Part shown: positions 1 to 7,843 of the stretch, in pieces
Layout of the letters: the number at the start of each line of letters is the position of its first letter
Numbering within the stretch: position 1 is the stretch's first letter
DNA from: Elusimicrobiota bacterium
GTDB lineage: Bacteria; Elusimicrobiota; Elusimicrobia; Elusimicrobiales; UBA9959
Direction: 5' to 3'
Assembly (NCBI GenBank): GCA_003482905.1
Contig: DMXM01000036.1
Coordinates: forward strand, 1-40,175
DNA length: 40,175 nt
Notes under the pieces: generated by a model
Seen by the model: only the letters and a program-made list of their open reading frames with translations
Database searches by the model: none
Told to the model about the DNA's origin: nothing
Program-made: the position numbers and the translations under genes

Positions 1-1
1 A

Positions 2-3000
2 GTTTTCGTTAGCGCCCAGGTCTCTGGGACGCTTTCTAAAATGGTGGTCGTGTTTCCGTACCCGGCGCCGCAGCTGTATACAGCAAAGAGTTTGAATCTG
101 ATCAATGGCGAGGCTGAAGCGGAGTTTGCATCGTATTTCTCCGGAGCGGCGCTTGCCGCCGCAGCCACGGAGCAGGCGCCCATATCGGATTATATCTCTT
201 CCGCCGAGACTGCCGGGGAATATCTGGTCTCCGATATTTTCCTGTTTGCCGGCAACGGTACAGAACTGGTTCCTCCAGGTGCCTTTAAGATGCGGTATTC
301 TCCCAACCAGTTGTCGCGTGTTGGGGTAAGCGCTAAAACGCTAAGTCTGATATGCGCTATTAGCGGCACTTTGAAGCAGATAAGCGGTAGTTCGTCGGAT
401 GGGGATAGTATCTCCGCGGTTTTAAATTCCATGCCGGAAGCATGTGGAGTATTCTCTACGGTAAAGCCGAACATTCCTGACATGGCCCCGCCTGAATCCA
501 TGATCCAGTACGGAGGCCTCGTCTATCCAGGCCAGAACGGAGAAACCTACATCGGGCCTTATGCCAATATCGGAATATACTCGTACGATTCCGCGCAAGA
601 AGGAGTACCGGCCAGTGGGTTGAAGAACATATATTACGGCGCAAATGTCTCAACCACTTCTTTGGCGGGGGCTGCTGCTGGTGATTTTTCCGACTTTATT
701 GTTTATATGTCTACCTTTAACTTGTTGGAGGGAACGAGCACGGTTACCTATTTCGCACTAGATAATGCGGGCAATATAGAGCTCCCGAAACAGGTCGTAA
801 TCAGCGCTGACTACTCAAGCCCGGAAACTGTTGTTGTGCCGAATGAGAATCAATTTATGGCCGAAGGAATATTATATACGGGCGGCTCCTCGGGCATCAT
901 ACTGCATTCCGAGGACCTAGGGTATAACGGGGCCGCTTCCGGAGTTGCCAGTATCATGGCAAGGGTAGATGCCGGCAGGGAAGAGTGCCAGTTATTGGAC
1001 AACTGCCCCGATTATGTTTATAGGAGCCCGGTCGTTGTGGCTGGGGGGGCGCATGTCCTGCATTATTGGGCGGAAGACAGAGTGGGCAATCTTGAGAATG
1101 AAGTTATCCAGGATGTATTTGTTGACACGGTTGCCCCGCGTACCGCGATGTATGTGGATGGGGTTGCTGTTTCCACCGGCGCTGTTGTGTCTGCCAAAGC
1201 CGCGGACACTATAACTATTACCGCTGTTGATCAGGCGTCAGATGTTAAAGATATTTTCCTCCTGATTGATGTTTCTTCGGACTCCTGCCAGGAGGATCCA
1301 ACATTCGTTGGGCCAGTGGGGACCTGCGAAAATCCAAGATATATCTCTCCCTTTACGTTGTCTGTGGGGCCACATACCGTATATTACACCGCTTTTGACA
1401 ATGTAGGGAACCAAAGCGCTGTGAAAATGGCGGTAATTAATGTTGCGGCTGCAACACAGCCGTCCCCCGCAGCCGGCGAGTGGCGTTTCGACGAGGCCAG
1501 CGGCAGCGTAGCGCATGATATTTCCACGAATGCCAGCCACGGCAATATAGTGGGCGCTACGTGGACAGAAGGCGTGGCCGGCGGCGCGTTAAACTTTGAC
1601 GGGGTGAACGATTACGTTGAGATACCGAATATAGCGCCGTATCAGGGGATGTCCGCATTGACGGTGGAGATGTGGGCGTATGCCGAACAAGTGGACATGT
1701 TCGCTGTATTGATGCATAAGAGCCAAGCGTATGTGAAGGGGGATTACGAGCTGCAGATTGGCCCCCAGACGGGCGATAAGCGGATAAACTTCATAGTTGC
1801 AAACGAGGGAAACCAGGAAAGCATGGCGGCGTCCGATGTGCCGATGGAGCCTGGTAAGTGGGTGCATATCGTCGGTGTTTACAATGGCGCCGAGGTATCG
1901 CTGTATATAGACGGGGTGAAACAGTCCCGCACAGGGGCGTTAACCGGCAAGATCGCTAATAGCGGCGTACCTCTTTGGATAGGCGGCGGTGCCGGTTATA
2001 GTATTTTCTGGAACGGCAAGATCGACAACACAACGATATACGACCGTGCTTTGAGCGCGCAAGAGATAGCGGCGCGGTACTCGGGGGGCCAGGCCTCGCC
2101 CGTAACCAGTTCCAGCGCCGATGGGCTTATGACCGTAACTACGCCCGGGGTTGAACTGGAGGTTTCCTCTGTCTCTACCGGCACTATAACCTCAACCATG
2201 ACGGTGTTCACCGCCATGGCGGCGGCCGGGCTGGAACCGGTGCTGGGGAACTTCTATGAACTGGAGCCCAGCGGCGTGCAGTTCGCCTCCTCGGCCACGT
2301 TCAGATTCGCCTTTAACCCGGTAGGCGTGGATACCAATACGGTAGCCATATATTACTTTGATGGCGTTACCTGGAGCAGCGCTTCCATATACGGCCAGCG
2401 TATCGTTATGGTGTCCGGTACTGAGGCATATGTGGAAGGCGAGATACTGCACACTTCCCTGTATGCTTTGCTGCGCAAAACGCCGGCGCGGCCAGCGCCT
2501 TCGGTTAAGGTGGTGTTATCGCCCTCCACGTTGAACCTGGGCAGCAACGGCCAGACCGTTACCGCCGAGCTGACAATAAACGGCGCCGGCTGTTTTATGG
2601 GCGACACAATAAACATGAGCGCGGTCAACGGGGCGGCTTTATCAAGCCCTATATATGCCGTTAAGCCCGGTGCTAAAAAGGACGGTAGTTATGGCGTGCT
2701 GTGCGGCTCCGCCACGGTGAAATTCGACAGGGACGCGGTGGCGGCGGCACTGCCGGGGAATACCGTGGCTACGGTGACGGTGTCAGGAACCTTCAGCGAC
2801 GGTGGCATTTTTGCGGCACCCGCGGTATTGAGGACGATAAAGAACGCCAAGAATGTGAAGGTCTCTGAATACGGCCTCTCATCTGCCTCCGACCAGGTAT
2901 TCAAGCTGGGCGAGGTGTACGTGTACCCGGACCCGGCCAAAGGCGGCAAGGTGCCGACGTTCCATATAGAGGTTGGTACGGCCGACAGCGTTAAGATACG

Positions 3001-3193
3001 CGTCTACACCGTGGCCGGCCAGTTAGCCCATGAGAGGATGCTTACCGGTAATCCGCAGGCCATCGGCGGCGGTTACGCCTACGAATACGCCTGGGAAGGG
3101 CATATAGCCAGCGGGGTGTATTACTACACCATAGAGGCCGAACGGTCCGGAAAGAAAATCAGGACCAAGGGTAAGTTCTCGGTGGTGCGGTAA
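2..3193 (+). CDS. Giant secreted surface protein with Ig/OmpL47-like repeats, LamG domain and FlgD-like C-terminal sorting domain (5' end outside window)
   Basis: The frame is open from the first bases to a TAA at 3191, so the start lies upstream; an internal ATG at 41 has no convincing ribosome site and no signal peptide follows it. The N-terminal half carries repeated 'DNxGN' beta-sandwich segments (around 750-780, 1070-1100 and 1390-1430) typical of OmpL47/Ig-like repeats. A concanavalin/LamG-like domain spans roughly 1470-2090 (WRFDEASG start, 'LNFDGVNDYVEIPN', 'LYIDGVKQS', closing 'YDRALSAQEIAARY'). The last ~100 residues (from about 2890: 'VYVYPDPAKGG', 'VKIRVYTVAGQL', 'ASGVYYYTIEAE', 'GKFSVVR') match the FlgD-Ig-like/type IX-like C-terminal domain seen on exported proteins. 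It is followed 9 nt later by a PorV-like gene, the family that shuttles such cargo in type IX secretion. Role inferred: cell-surface carbohydrate-binding or adhesion protein. Domain calls rest on pattern recognition. Confidence 0.85.
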   Translation, partial: VFVSAQVSGTLSKMVVVFPYPAPQLYTAKSLNLINGEAEAEFASYFSGAALAAAATEQAPISDYISSAETAGEYLVSDIFLFAGNGTELVPPGAFKMRYSPNQLSRVGVSAKTLSLICAISGTLKQISGSSSDGDSISAVLNSMPEACGVFSTVKPNIPDMAPPESMIQYGGLVYPGQNGETYIGPYANIGIYSYDSAQEGVPASGLKNIYYGANVSTTSLAGAAAGDFSDFIVYMSTFNLLEGTSTVTYFALDNAGNIELPKQVVISADYSSPETVVVPNENQFMAEGILYTGGSSGIILHSEDLGYNGAASGVASIMARVDAGREECQLLDNCPDYVYRSPVVVAGGAHVLHYWAEDRVGNLENEVIQDVFVDTVAPRTAMYVDGVAVSTGAVVSAKAADTITITAVDQASDVKDIFLLIDVSSDSCQEDPTFVGPVGTCENPRYISPFTLSVGPHTVYYTAFDNVGNQSAVKMAVINVAAATQPSPAAGEWRFDEASGSVAHDISTNASHGNIVGATWTEGVAGGALNFDGVNDYVEIPNIAPYQGMSALTVEMWAYAEQVDMFAVLMHKSQAYVKGDYELQIGPQTGDKRINFIVANEGNQESMAASDVPMEPGKWVHIVGVYNGAEVSLYIDGVKQSRTGALTGKIANSGVPLWIGGGAGYSIFWNGKIDNTTIYDRALSAQEIAARYSGGQASPVTSSSADGLMTVTTPGVELEVSSVSTGTITSTMTVFTAMAAAGLEPVLGNFYELEPSGVQFASSATFRFAFNPVGVDTNTVAIYYFDGVTWSSASIYGQRIVMVSGTEAYVEGEILHTSLYALLRKTPARPAPSVKVVLSPSTLNLGSNGQTVTAELTINGAGCFMGDTINMSAVNGAALSSPIYAVKPGAKKDGSYGVLCGSATVKFDRDAVAAALPGNTVATVTVSGTFSDGGIFAAPAVLRTIKNAKNVKVSEYGLSSASDQVFKLGEVYVYPDPAKGGKVPTFHIEVGTADSVKIRVYTVAGQLAHERMLTGNPQAIGGGYAYEYAWEGHIASGVYYYTIEAERSGKKIRTKGKFSVVR

Positions 3194-3202
3194 AAGGAAA
3201 AT

Positions 3203-4111
3203 ATGAAAAAGACCATAATAATATTTTCCGTGCTCTTCGCGGCCTCGCCGGCGGCCCGCGCCGCGGGTACCGGCGCGCAGTTCCTGAGGATAGACACCGA
3301 CGCCCGGCTTAGCGGCATGGCTTCGCCCGGGGCGGCTTCAGCTTATGGAATAAGCGCCATAAGTTACAACCCGGCCGGCATGTCCGCCATTACGGGGCCG
3401 GAGGTGGCCTTCAGCCACAGTAAATGGCTTATGGATTCAAGCCACGATTTTATTGGTTTCGGCACCACCCTGGGCAGGCTGAAAGGCGATAAACTGGCGA
3501 TCGGTGTTGGCATAACGCGGCTGGCTAACAGTTCTTTTGACGGCCGCGCCGATGATAGAAGCGCCAGCGGCGGCTACAGCGCTTACGACCAGGCTGTAAG
3601 CCTTGGTTTTGCCGTTAAGAATATAGGCGGCGCAGTAAAATATATTCAAAGCAGCATAGCCGGGGTGAAGGCCGAGGCTTTTGCTGTGGACTTTGGGGCC
3701 AAAAGCCGCCTTGCCCGGCTGCCTGTAACACTGGGATTTGGTGTGCAGAACCTTGGTAGCGGTATTAAGTATTTGTCCCAAAGGGATAATTTGCCTTTAA
3801 GCGTTAACGCCGGATTTGCGGCGGCGTTAATGCCCGGTATTTCCCTGGCCTTCGATGTTAAACGGCTTGTGTACGATAAACAGACGGTGTTCAGCGCCGG
3901 CACCGAGTACGCCATGATGAAAACCGACAGCGGCCTGGGTTTCGCCCTGCGCGGCGGGTACGGCCTGGCCGGCCTGGCGGCCAACAATGGAAAAAGCGGC
4001 TTAAGCATAGGCGCGGGCCTGATGGGCCTGGGCGCCCAGCTGGATTATTCCATGTCCCCTGAAACCGGCCTTGGCAGCATACAGCGCATAACGCTGAAGA
4101 AGAAGTTTTAA
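3203..4111 (+). CDS. PorV/PorQ-family outer-membrane beta-barrel protein
   Basis: A 302-residue protein with an N-terminal signal peptide (MKKTIIIFSVLFAASPAARA). The mature start 'GAQFLRIDTDARLSGMASPGAASA' and 'ISYNPAGMS' are hallmarks of the PorV/PorQ (UPF0164) family, FadL-like beta-barrels. The rest alternates polar and hydrophobic residues with aromatic/Gly turns and ends in a basic-aromatic residue (KKKF) as outer-membrane barrels do. An AAGGA site lies 5' of the ATG at 3203. It starts 9 nt after the giant surface protein, so the two are probably co-transcribed. In Bacteroidota, PorV carries C-terminal-domain cargo from the type IX translocon to the attachment complex; the same role here is inferred from the neighbour's C-terminal domain, and no other type IX component is visible in the window. 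Confidence 0.85.
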   Translation: MKKTIIIFSVLFAASPAARAAGTGAQFLRIDTDARLSGMASPGAASAYGISAISYNPAGMSAITGPEVAFSHSKWLMDSSHDFIGFGTTLGRLKGDKLAIGVGITRLANSSFDGRADDRSASGGYSAYDQAVSLGFAVKNIGGAVKYIQSSIAGVKAEAFAVDFGAKSRLARLPVTLGFGVQNLGSGIKYLSQRDNLPLSVNAGFAAALMPGISLAFDVKRLVYDKQTVFSAGTEYAMMKTDSGLGFALRGGYGLAGLAANNGKSGLSIGAGLMGLGAQLDYSMSPETGLGSIQRITLKKKF

Positions 4112-4155
4112 TTCGTACGTACAAAAAGGAGCCGGGTCCTGGCGCATACATTTTA

Positions 4156-4161
4156 TATAAT
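4156..4161 (+). promoter_or_regulatory. Consensus -10 box (TATAAT) upstream of the 62-aa gene, probably giving a leaderless mRNA
   Basis: A perfect TATAAT ends 6 nt before the ATG at 4168. A normal initiation point 6-7 nt downstream falls on or next to that ATG, and there is no Shine-Dalgarno sequence in between. No good -35 is seen at 16-18 bp. Confidence 0.5.
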
Positions 4162-4167
4162 ACGAAC

Positions 4168-4356
4168 ATGGGTTCCAGACTAACTAAATATCGTTCCAGA
4201 CTCAACCATGAGGAACTGGACTGGCTCCGTCTTTCTCCCGCGCAGCGGATGATAGAGTCCGCCAAGTTGTGGAAGTTTTACCTGGCGATAGGAGGGAAAT
4301 TTGACTCTCAGCCCGATCCTCAAGGTCCTTTCAATTTTCCGAAAGCAAAAAGTTAA
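4168..4356 (+). CDS. Small protein (62 aa), partner of the downstream nucleotidyltransferase; antitoxin-like
   Basis: Encodes a 62-residue soluble, charged protein with 'EELDWLRLSPAQRMIESAKLWKFYLAIGG' in its middle and 'PDPQGPFNF' near the end. Small proteins with this 'LSPxERLxESxxLWxxYLxLGG...PDPQSPF' pattern are commonly found just before nucleotidyltransferase genes; that recollection is from family knowledge, not a search. Its last 56 nt overlap the nucleotidyltransferase gene in another frame, implying translational coupling. The only plausible start is the ATG at 4168, immediately after a TATAAT box. Function as the antitoxin-like half of a two-gene module is inference. Confidence 0.65.
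   Translation: MGSRLTKYRSRLNHEELDWLRLSPAQRMIESAKLWKFYLAIGGKFDSQPDPQGPFNFPKAKS
4291..4296 (+). promoter_or_regulatory. Ribosome binding site (GGAGGG) that fixes a TTG start at 4301
   Basis: GGAGGG sits inside the end of the 62-aa gene, 4 nt before TTG at 4301. No ATG or GTG in the same frame gives a complete nucleotidyltransferase fold, so this site decides the start. Confidence 0.6.
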
Positions 4357-5050
4357 ATCCCTGCTTATAGGCGGACAGGCATGTATTGTGTACGGGGCCG
4401 CGGAATTCAGCCGCGACTCCGACTTTGTCGTGCTGGCCTCGCCGCTAAACCTTAAGGCGTTGCAGGGCGCGCTAAAAATATTAAAAGCCGTCCCGGTATA
4501 TTATCCCGAATTAACGATCCCGTACCTGCTTAAGGGCCACGCCTGCCATTTTCGCTGCGGCGCCCGCGGGGTGCAGGGGTTGCGGGTTGACATCATGTCT
4601 AAACTGAAGGGTTGCGACGCATTTGGGAAACTTTGGGGCCGGCGTAACCGCGTGAAAATTTCAGGATTGGGCGCGGTAGACATAATTTCTCTTGAGGATC
4701 TTGTTCAAAGCAAAAAAACCCAGCGTGATAAGGACTGGTTTATGTTAAGCCGCCTTATTGAAAATGATATTTTCATAAATGAGGGCGCCGGTTCCTCCGC
4801 CAAAATCAGTTGGTGGCTTGCCCAATGCCGGGTGCCGGAAACGCTGGCCCGGCTTTGCGCCGATTATCCGGAGGCGGCTCGCAGAGTTAGCGCGCGCAGG
4901 CCCCTTTTGCGCGAAGCATTAGCGGGTAATTTTAAAAAACTATCCGGCCTGCTTAAAAAAGAAGAAGCCGTGGAAAGAGCAAAAGACTTGAAATACTGGT
5001 TTCCATTAAAAAAAGAATTAGAGCAACTCCGTCTTTCCCGCGAGCGATAG
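4301..5050 (+). CDS. Nucleotidyltransferase-fold protein (AbiEii/MNT-like), toxin-like half of a two-gene module
   Basis: A 249-residue protein beginning with TTG. The N-terminal region has the nucleotidyltransferase core: 'LLIGGQACIVYGAAEFSRDSDFVV' contains the GG motif (G24-G25) and the DxD metal-binding pair (D39, D41); a third acidic strand is likely at 'LRVDIMSK'. 'ISLEDLVQSKKTQRDKDW' resembles the helix that follows the core in AbiEii-like and MNT-type enzymes. The C-terminal half is helical and charged. Overlap with the preceding small gene suggests a paired module like other nucleotidyltransferase toxin-antitoxin systems, which act by transferring nucleotides to tRNA or protein. Target and toxicity are not known. 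The region looks less GC-rich than its neighbours, consistent with transfer. Confidence 0.75.
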   Translation: MTLSPILKVLSIFRKQKVKSLLIGGQACIVYGAAEFSRDSDFVVLASPLNLKALQGALKILKAVPVYYPELTIPYLLKGHACHFRCGARGVQGLRVDIMSKLKGCDAFGKLWGRRNRVKISGLGAVDIISLEDLVQSKKTQRDKDWFMLSRLIENDIFINEGAGSSAKISWWLAQCRVPETLARLCADYPEAARRVSARRPLLREALAGNFKKLSGLLKKEEAVERAKDLKYWFPLKKELEQLRLSRER

Positions 5051-5068
5051 TTGTCGCTGTGCCCGGAT

Positions 5069-5098
5069 CCCCCTTAGCGGCGGCCTAAATAAAGGGGG
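5069..5098 (+). terminator. Weak hairpin after the nucleotidyltransferase gene
   Basis: A 7-bp inverted repeat CCCCCTT (5069-5075) / AAGGGGG (5092-5098), 18 nt after the stop codon. It has no T-run, so it is a weak terminator candidate. Confidence 0.25.
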
Positions 5099-5148
5099 TG
5101 GTTGATGGGGATAATTAATACAATGTAGTTCTTACCTAAAGGCTGACA

Positions 5149-6225
5149 ATGGCGGACACGAAACCTGAAATTAAATTTGCGCTGGTGGGGTGCGGACGCA
5201 TCGCTAAAAGGCACTCGGAACTGCTGGGGAACCGGCAGATAGCCGGCGCCGTGCTGGCCGCGGTGTGCGACATTGTGCCGGAGAAGGCCCGCTTGATGGG
5301 GGAGAGGTTCGGCGTGCCGTATTATACGGACCTGCGCGAGATGATGGCGAAAACCCCTGTGGACGCTGTGTCGGTGCTTACCGAAAGCGGACATCATGCC
5401 GCTAACGTGGTTGAACTTTCCAAATACGGCAAACACATAATAGTGGAAAAGCCGATGGCGCTGACGCTGGACGACGCGGACGCCATGATAAAGGCCTGCG
5501 CGGACGCGGGCATAAAGCTTTTTGTGGTGAAGCAGAACCGGTTCAACGTGCCGGTGGTGAAATTGCGGGAAGCTCTTGAGGCGGGGCGCTTTGGCAAGCT
5601 GGTGCTGGGCACCGTGCGCGTGCGCTGGTGCCGCGAGCAAAAATATTACGACCAGGATAAATGGCGCGGCACCTGGGCGCTGGACGGCGGCGTGCTGGCC
5701 AACCAGGCCAGCCACCACGTAGACCTGCTGGAATGGATGATGGGCGAGGTGGAGGGGGTTTACGCCATGTCCGCCACGGCCCTGGTAAAAATAGAGACCG
5801 AGGACACCGCCGTGGTGACGGTGCGCTTCCGCAACGGGGCTCTGGGCGTTATAGAGGCCACTACGGCCGCGCGCCCCAAAGACCTGGAAGGCTCCATTTC
5901 AATTTTAGGCGAGACTGGCACCGTGGAGATAGGCGGCTTTGCCGTGAACCAGATGAAGACCTGGAATTTCAGGCAGCCCGAGCCCGGCGACGCCGAAGTA
6001 ATGACCAAATACTCGGTGAACCCGCCCGACGTTTACGGCTTTGGCCACAAGGCCTACTACGAGCACGTGGTGGACTGCATAAACAACGACAGCCGCCAGC
6101 TGGTGGACGGCATAGAGGGCCGCAAGAGCCTGGAACTTATCGCCGGCATATACGAATCCATAGAGACCAAGCGCGAGGTGAGCCTGCGCTCGCGCCCGAA
6201 GAAAACCCGCCTGGGGGGAAACTGA
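5149..6225 (+). CDS. Gfo/Idh/MocA-family NAD-dependent sugar dehydrogenase (WlbA/WbpB-like)
   Basis: A 358-residue oxidoreductase. An N-terminal Rossmann fold shows 'LVGCGRIAKRH' (GxGxxA type, residues 12-22), followed by the family signature 'VEKPMAL' (E100-K101-P102), whose lysine is catalytic. 'DGGVLANQASHHVDLLEWMMG' (about 180-200) carries the GG...N..H..D motif near the active site. In the wlb/wbp pathways this enzyme oxidises UDP-N-acetylglucosaminuronate at C3 so an amine can be added. The next two genes are an acetyltransferase and a DegT aminotransferase in the order wlbA-wlbB-wlbC, which supports that assignment. A modest AAAGG lies 6 nt before the ATG. Substrate is inferred from context. 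Confidence 0.88.
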   Translation: MADTKPEIKFALVGCGRIAKRHSELLGNRQIAGAVLAAVCDIVPEKARLMGERFGVPYYTDLREMMAKTPVDAVSVLTESGHHAANVVELSKYGKHIIVEKPMALTLDDADAMIKACADAGIKLFVVKQNRFNVPVVKLREALEAGRFGKLVLGTVRVRWCREQKYYDQDKWRGTWALDGGVLANQASHHVDLLEWMMGEVEGVYAMSATALVKIETEDTAVVTVRFRNGALGVIEATTAARPKDLEGSISILGETGTVEIGGFAVNQMKTWNFRQPEPGDAEVMTKYSVNPPDVYGFGHKAYYEHVVDCINNDSRQLVDGIEGRKSLELIAGIYESIETKREVSLRSRPKKTRLGGN

Positions 6226-6226
6226 A

Positions 6227-6697
6227 ATGGGTAAGCCTGAAATTAAGCTGGCCGGTATAGCCGACGTTAAATTCGGCGAAGGCGTAAAAGTAGTGGGGCT
6301 GTCCAACCTTTACGGCTGTGAAATAGGGGACAATACATTTGTGGGGCCTTTTGTGGAGATACAGAAGTCCGCCGTGATAGGCAAGCGCTGCAAGGTGCAG
6401 TCGCACGCCTTTATCTGCGAGCTTGTCACAATCGGCGACGACTGTTTTATAGGCCATGGCGTGATGTTCATTAACGACACTTTCGCTTCCGGCGGCCCCG
6501 CCGGCGGCCGCAAGGAAATGTGGAAACCCACCCATATCGGCAATAAGGTCTCCATCGGCTCCAACGCCACCATCCTGCCGGTCAGCATAGCCGGCGGCAC
6601 GGTGATAGGCGCCGGCGCGGTGGTCACTAAAGACATAACGAAGCCGGGGATCTACGCCGGGAACCCGGCCCGGTTCATAAAGGATATTCCGAAATGA
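6227..6697 (+). CDS. Left-handed beta-helix N-acetyltransferase (WlbB/WbpD-like)
   Basis: A 156-residue hexapeptide-repeat protein: imperfect [LIV]-G-x4 repeats run through it ('IGDNTFVGPFVEI', 'IGKRCKVQSHAFI', 'IGDDCFIGHGVMFINDTF', 'IGNKVSIGSNATI', 'VIGAGAVVTKDI') and it ends with the 'GNPARFIK' closure typical of sugar O/N-acetyltransferases. In the WlbB/WbpD group it transfers acetyl from acetyl-CoA to the 3-amino group of the uronic acid made by the aminotransferase. The ATG is 1 nt after the previous stop, with a GGGGGAA site inside that gene; its own end overlaps the next start by 4 nt (ATGA), so the three genes form one tight operon. Confidence 0.88.
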   Translation: MGKPEIKLAGIADVKFGEGVKVVGLSNLYGCEIGDNTFVGPFVEIQKSAVIGKRCKVQSHAFICELVTIGDDCFIGHGVMFINDTFASGGPAGGRKEMWKPTHIGNKVSIGSNATILPVSIAGGTVIGAGAVVTKDITKPGIYAGNPARFIKDIPK

Positions 6698-7809
6698 GCA
6701 AACAGGTAAAAGTCCCCTTCGCCGACCTGCACGCCCAGTACCTCACCATTAAATCCGATATAGACGCCGCCATTGCCGAAGTTATAAGAACCTCGGCTTT
6801 CATACGCGGCCCTTACGTTGACGCTTTTGAAAAAGAATTCTCGGCCCTTATCGGTTCACCGCATTGCGTATCAACCGCCAACGGCACGGACGCGCTCTAC
6901 ATAGCCATGCGCGCGCTTGGCGTGAAGCCCGGCGACGAGGTCATCACCTCGGCCCATTCCTGGATAGCCACCAGCGAGACCATAACCCAGGCCGGCGGCA
7001 GCGTGGTGTTCTGCGATACTGACGAGGATACCCTTACCATCGACCCCGCGCTGATCGAGGCCAAAATAACACCGCGCACGGTGGGGATTATCCCCGTGCA
7101 CCTGTACGGCCAGGCGGCGGACATGGGGGGCATTATGGCCCTGGCGGCCAAACACCGCCTGTGGGTGCTGGAGGACTGCGCCCAGGCGCACCTGGCGCGC
7201 TGCGGCGGCAAGACGGTGGGGACTTTCGGCAGCGCGGCCGCTTTCTCTTTTTATCCCGGCAAGAACCTTGGCGCCATGGGCGACGCCGGCGCCATAGTGA
7301 CGGCCGACGGGGTGCTGGCAGAGCGCATGGCCATGCTGGCGCGGCACGGCGGGCTTGTTAAAGGCGACCACCGCATAGAGGGCATGAACAGCCGCCTGGA
7401 CGGGCTGCAGGCGGCGGTGCTGTCCGTGAAGCTGAAGCACCTGGAGGCCTGGACCGCGGCGCGGCGCCATATCGCCGGCGTTTACGACAGGGAACTGGCC
7501 GGCATAGACGGGCTTGATATCCCCATAACCGCCGGCGGCCACGAGCATGTCTATCACCTTTACGTGGTGCGGCATGCCCGGCGCGACGAGATGAAGAAAT
7601 TCCTGGCCGAGCGCGGGATAGAGACCGTTATAAATTACCCAGTAGCCCTGCCCTTTCTGCCAGCCTACGCGCGGCTGGGCGCGCGGCCCGAGGACTTCCC
7701 CAACGCCTACCGCCATCAGTCCACGGTGCTTTCATTGCCAATATTCCCTGAAATGACCGCGGCCCAGCAGGCGCTGGTGATAGAGGCCGTTAAGGCTTTC
7801 TGTCATTGA
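6694..7809 (+). CDS. DegT/DnrJ/EryC1 PLP-dependent sugar aminotransferase (WlbC/WbpE-like)
   Basis: A 371-residue aminotransferase. 'NGTDALYIAMRALGVKPGDEVITSAHSWIATSE' (63-95) is the DegT-family cofactor-pocket signature; 'VLEDCAQAH' (158-166) holds the PLP-nitrogen aspartate; 'FSFYPGKNLGAMGDAGAI' carries the Schiff-base lysine K190. It would convert the 3-keto intermediate to 3-amino sugar nucleotide in the same pathway as its two upstream neighbours. It is closely similar in plan to the second DegT enzyme at 18305-19438, sharing the GVKPGDEVITS block. It ends 34 nt from the end of the converging minus-strand operon with no obvious terminator in between. Confidence 0.9.
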   Translation: MSKQVKVPFADLHAQYLTIKSDIDAAIAEVIRTSAFIRGPYVDAFEKEFSALIGSPHCVSTANGTDALYIAMRALGVKPGDEVITSAHSWIATSETITQAGGSVVFCDTDEDTLTIDPALIEAKITPRTVGIIPVHLYGQAADMGGIMALAAKHRLWVLEDCAQAHLARCGGKTVGTFGSAAAFSFYPGKNLGAMGDAGAIVTADGVLAERMAMLARHGGLVKGDHRIEGMNSRLDGLQAAVLSVKLKHLEAWTAARRHIAGVYDRELAGIDGLDIPITAGGHEHVYHLYVVRHARRDEMKKFLAERGIETVINYPVALPFLPAYARLGARPEDFPNAYRHQSTVLSLPIFPEMTAAQQALVIEAVKAFCH

Positions 7810-7843
7810 AGTCGGGGACACATTGAGCTGACCCGGGAGAACG

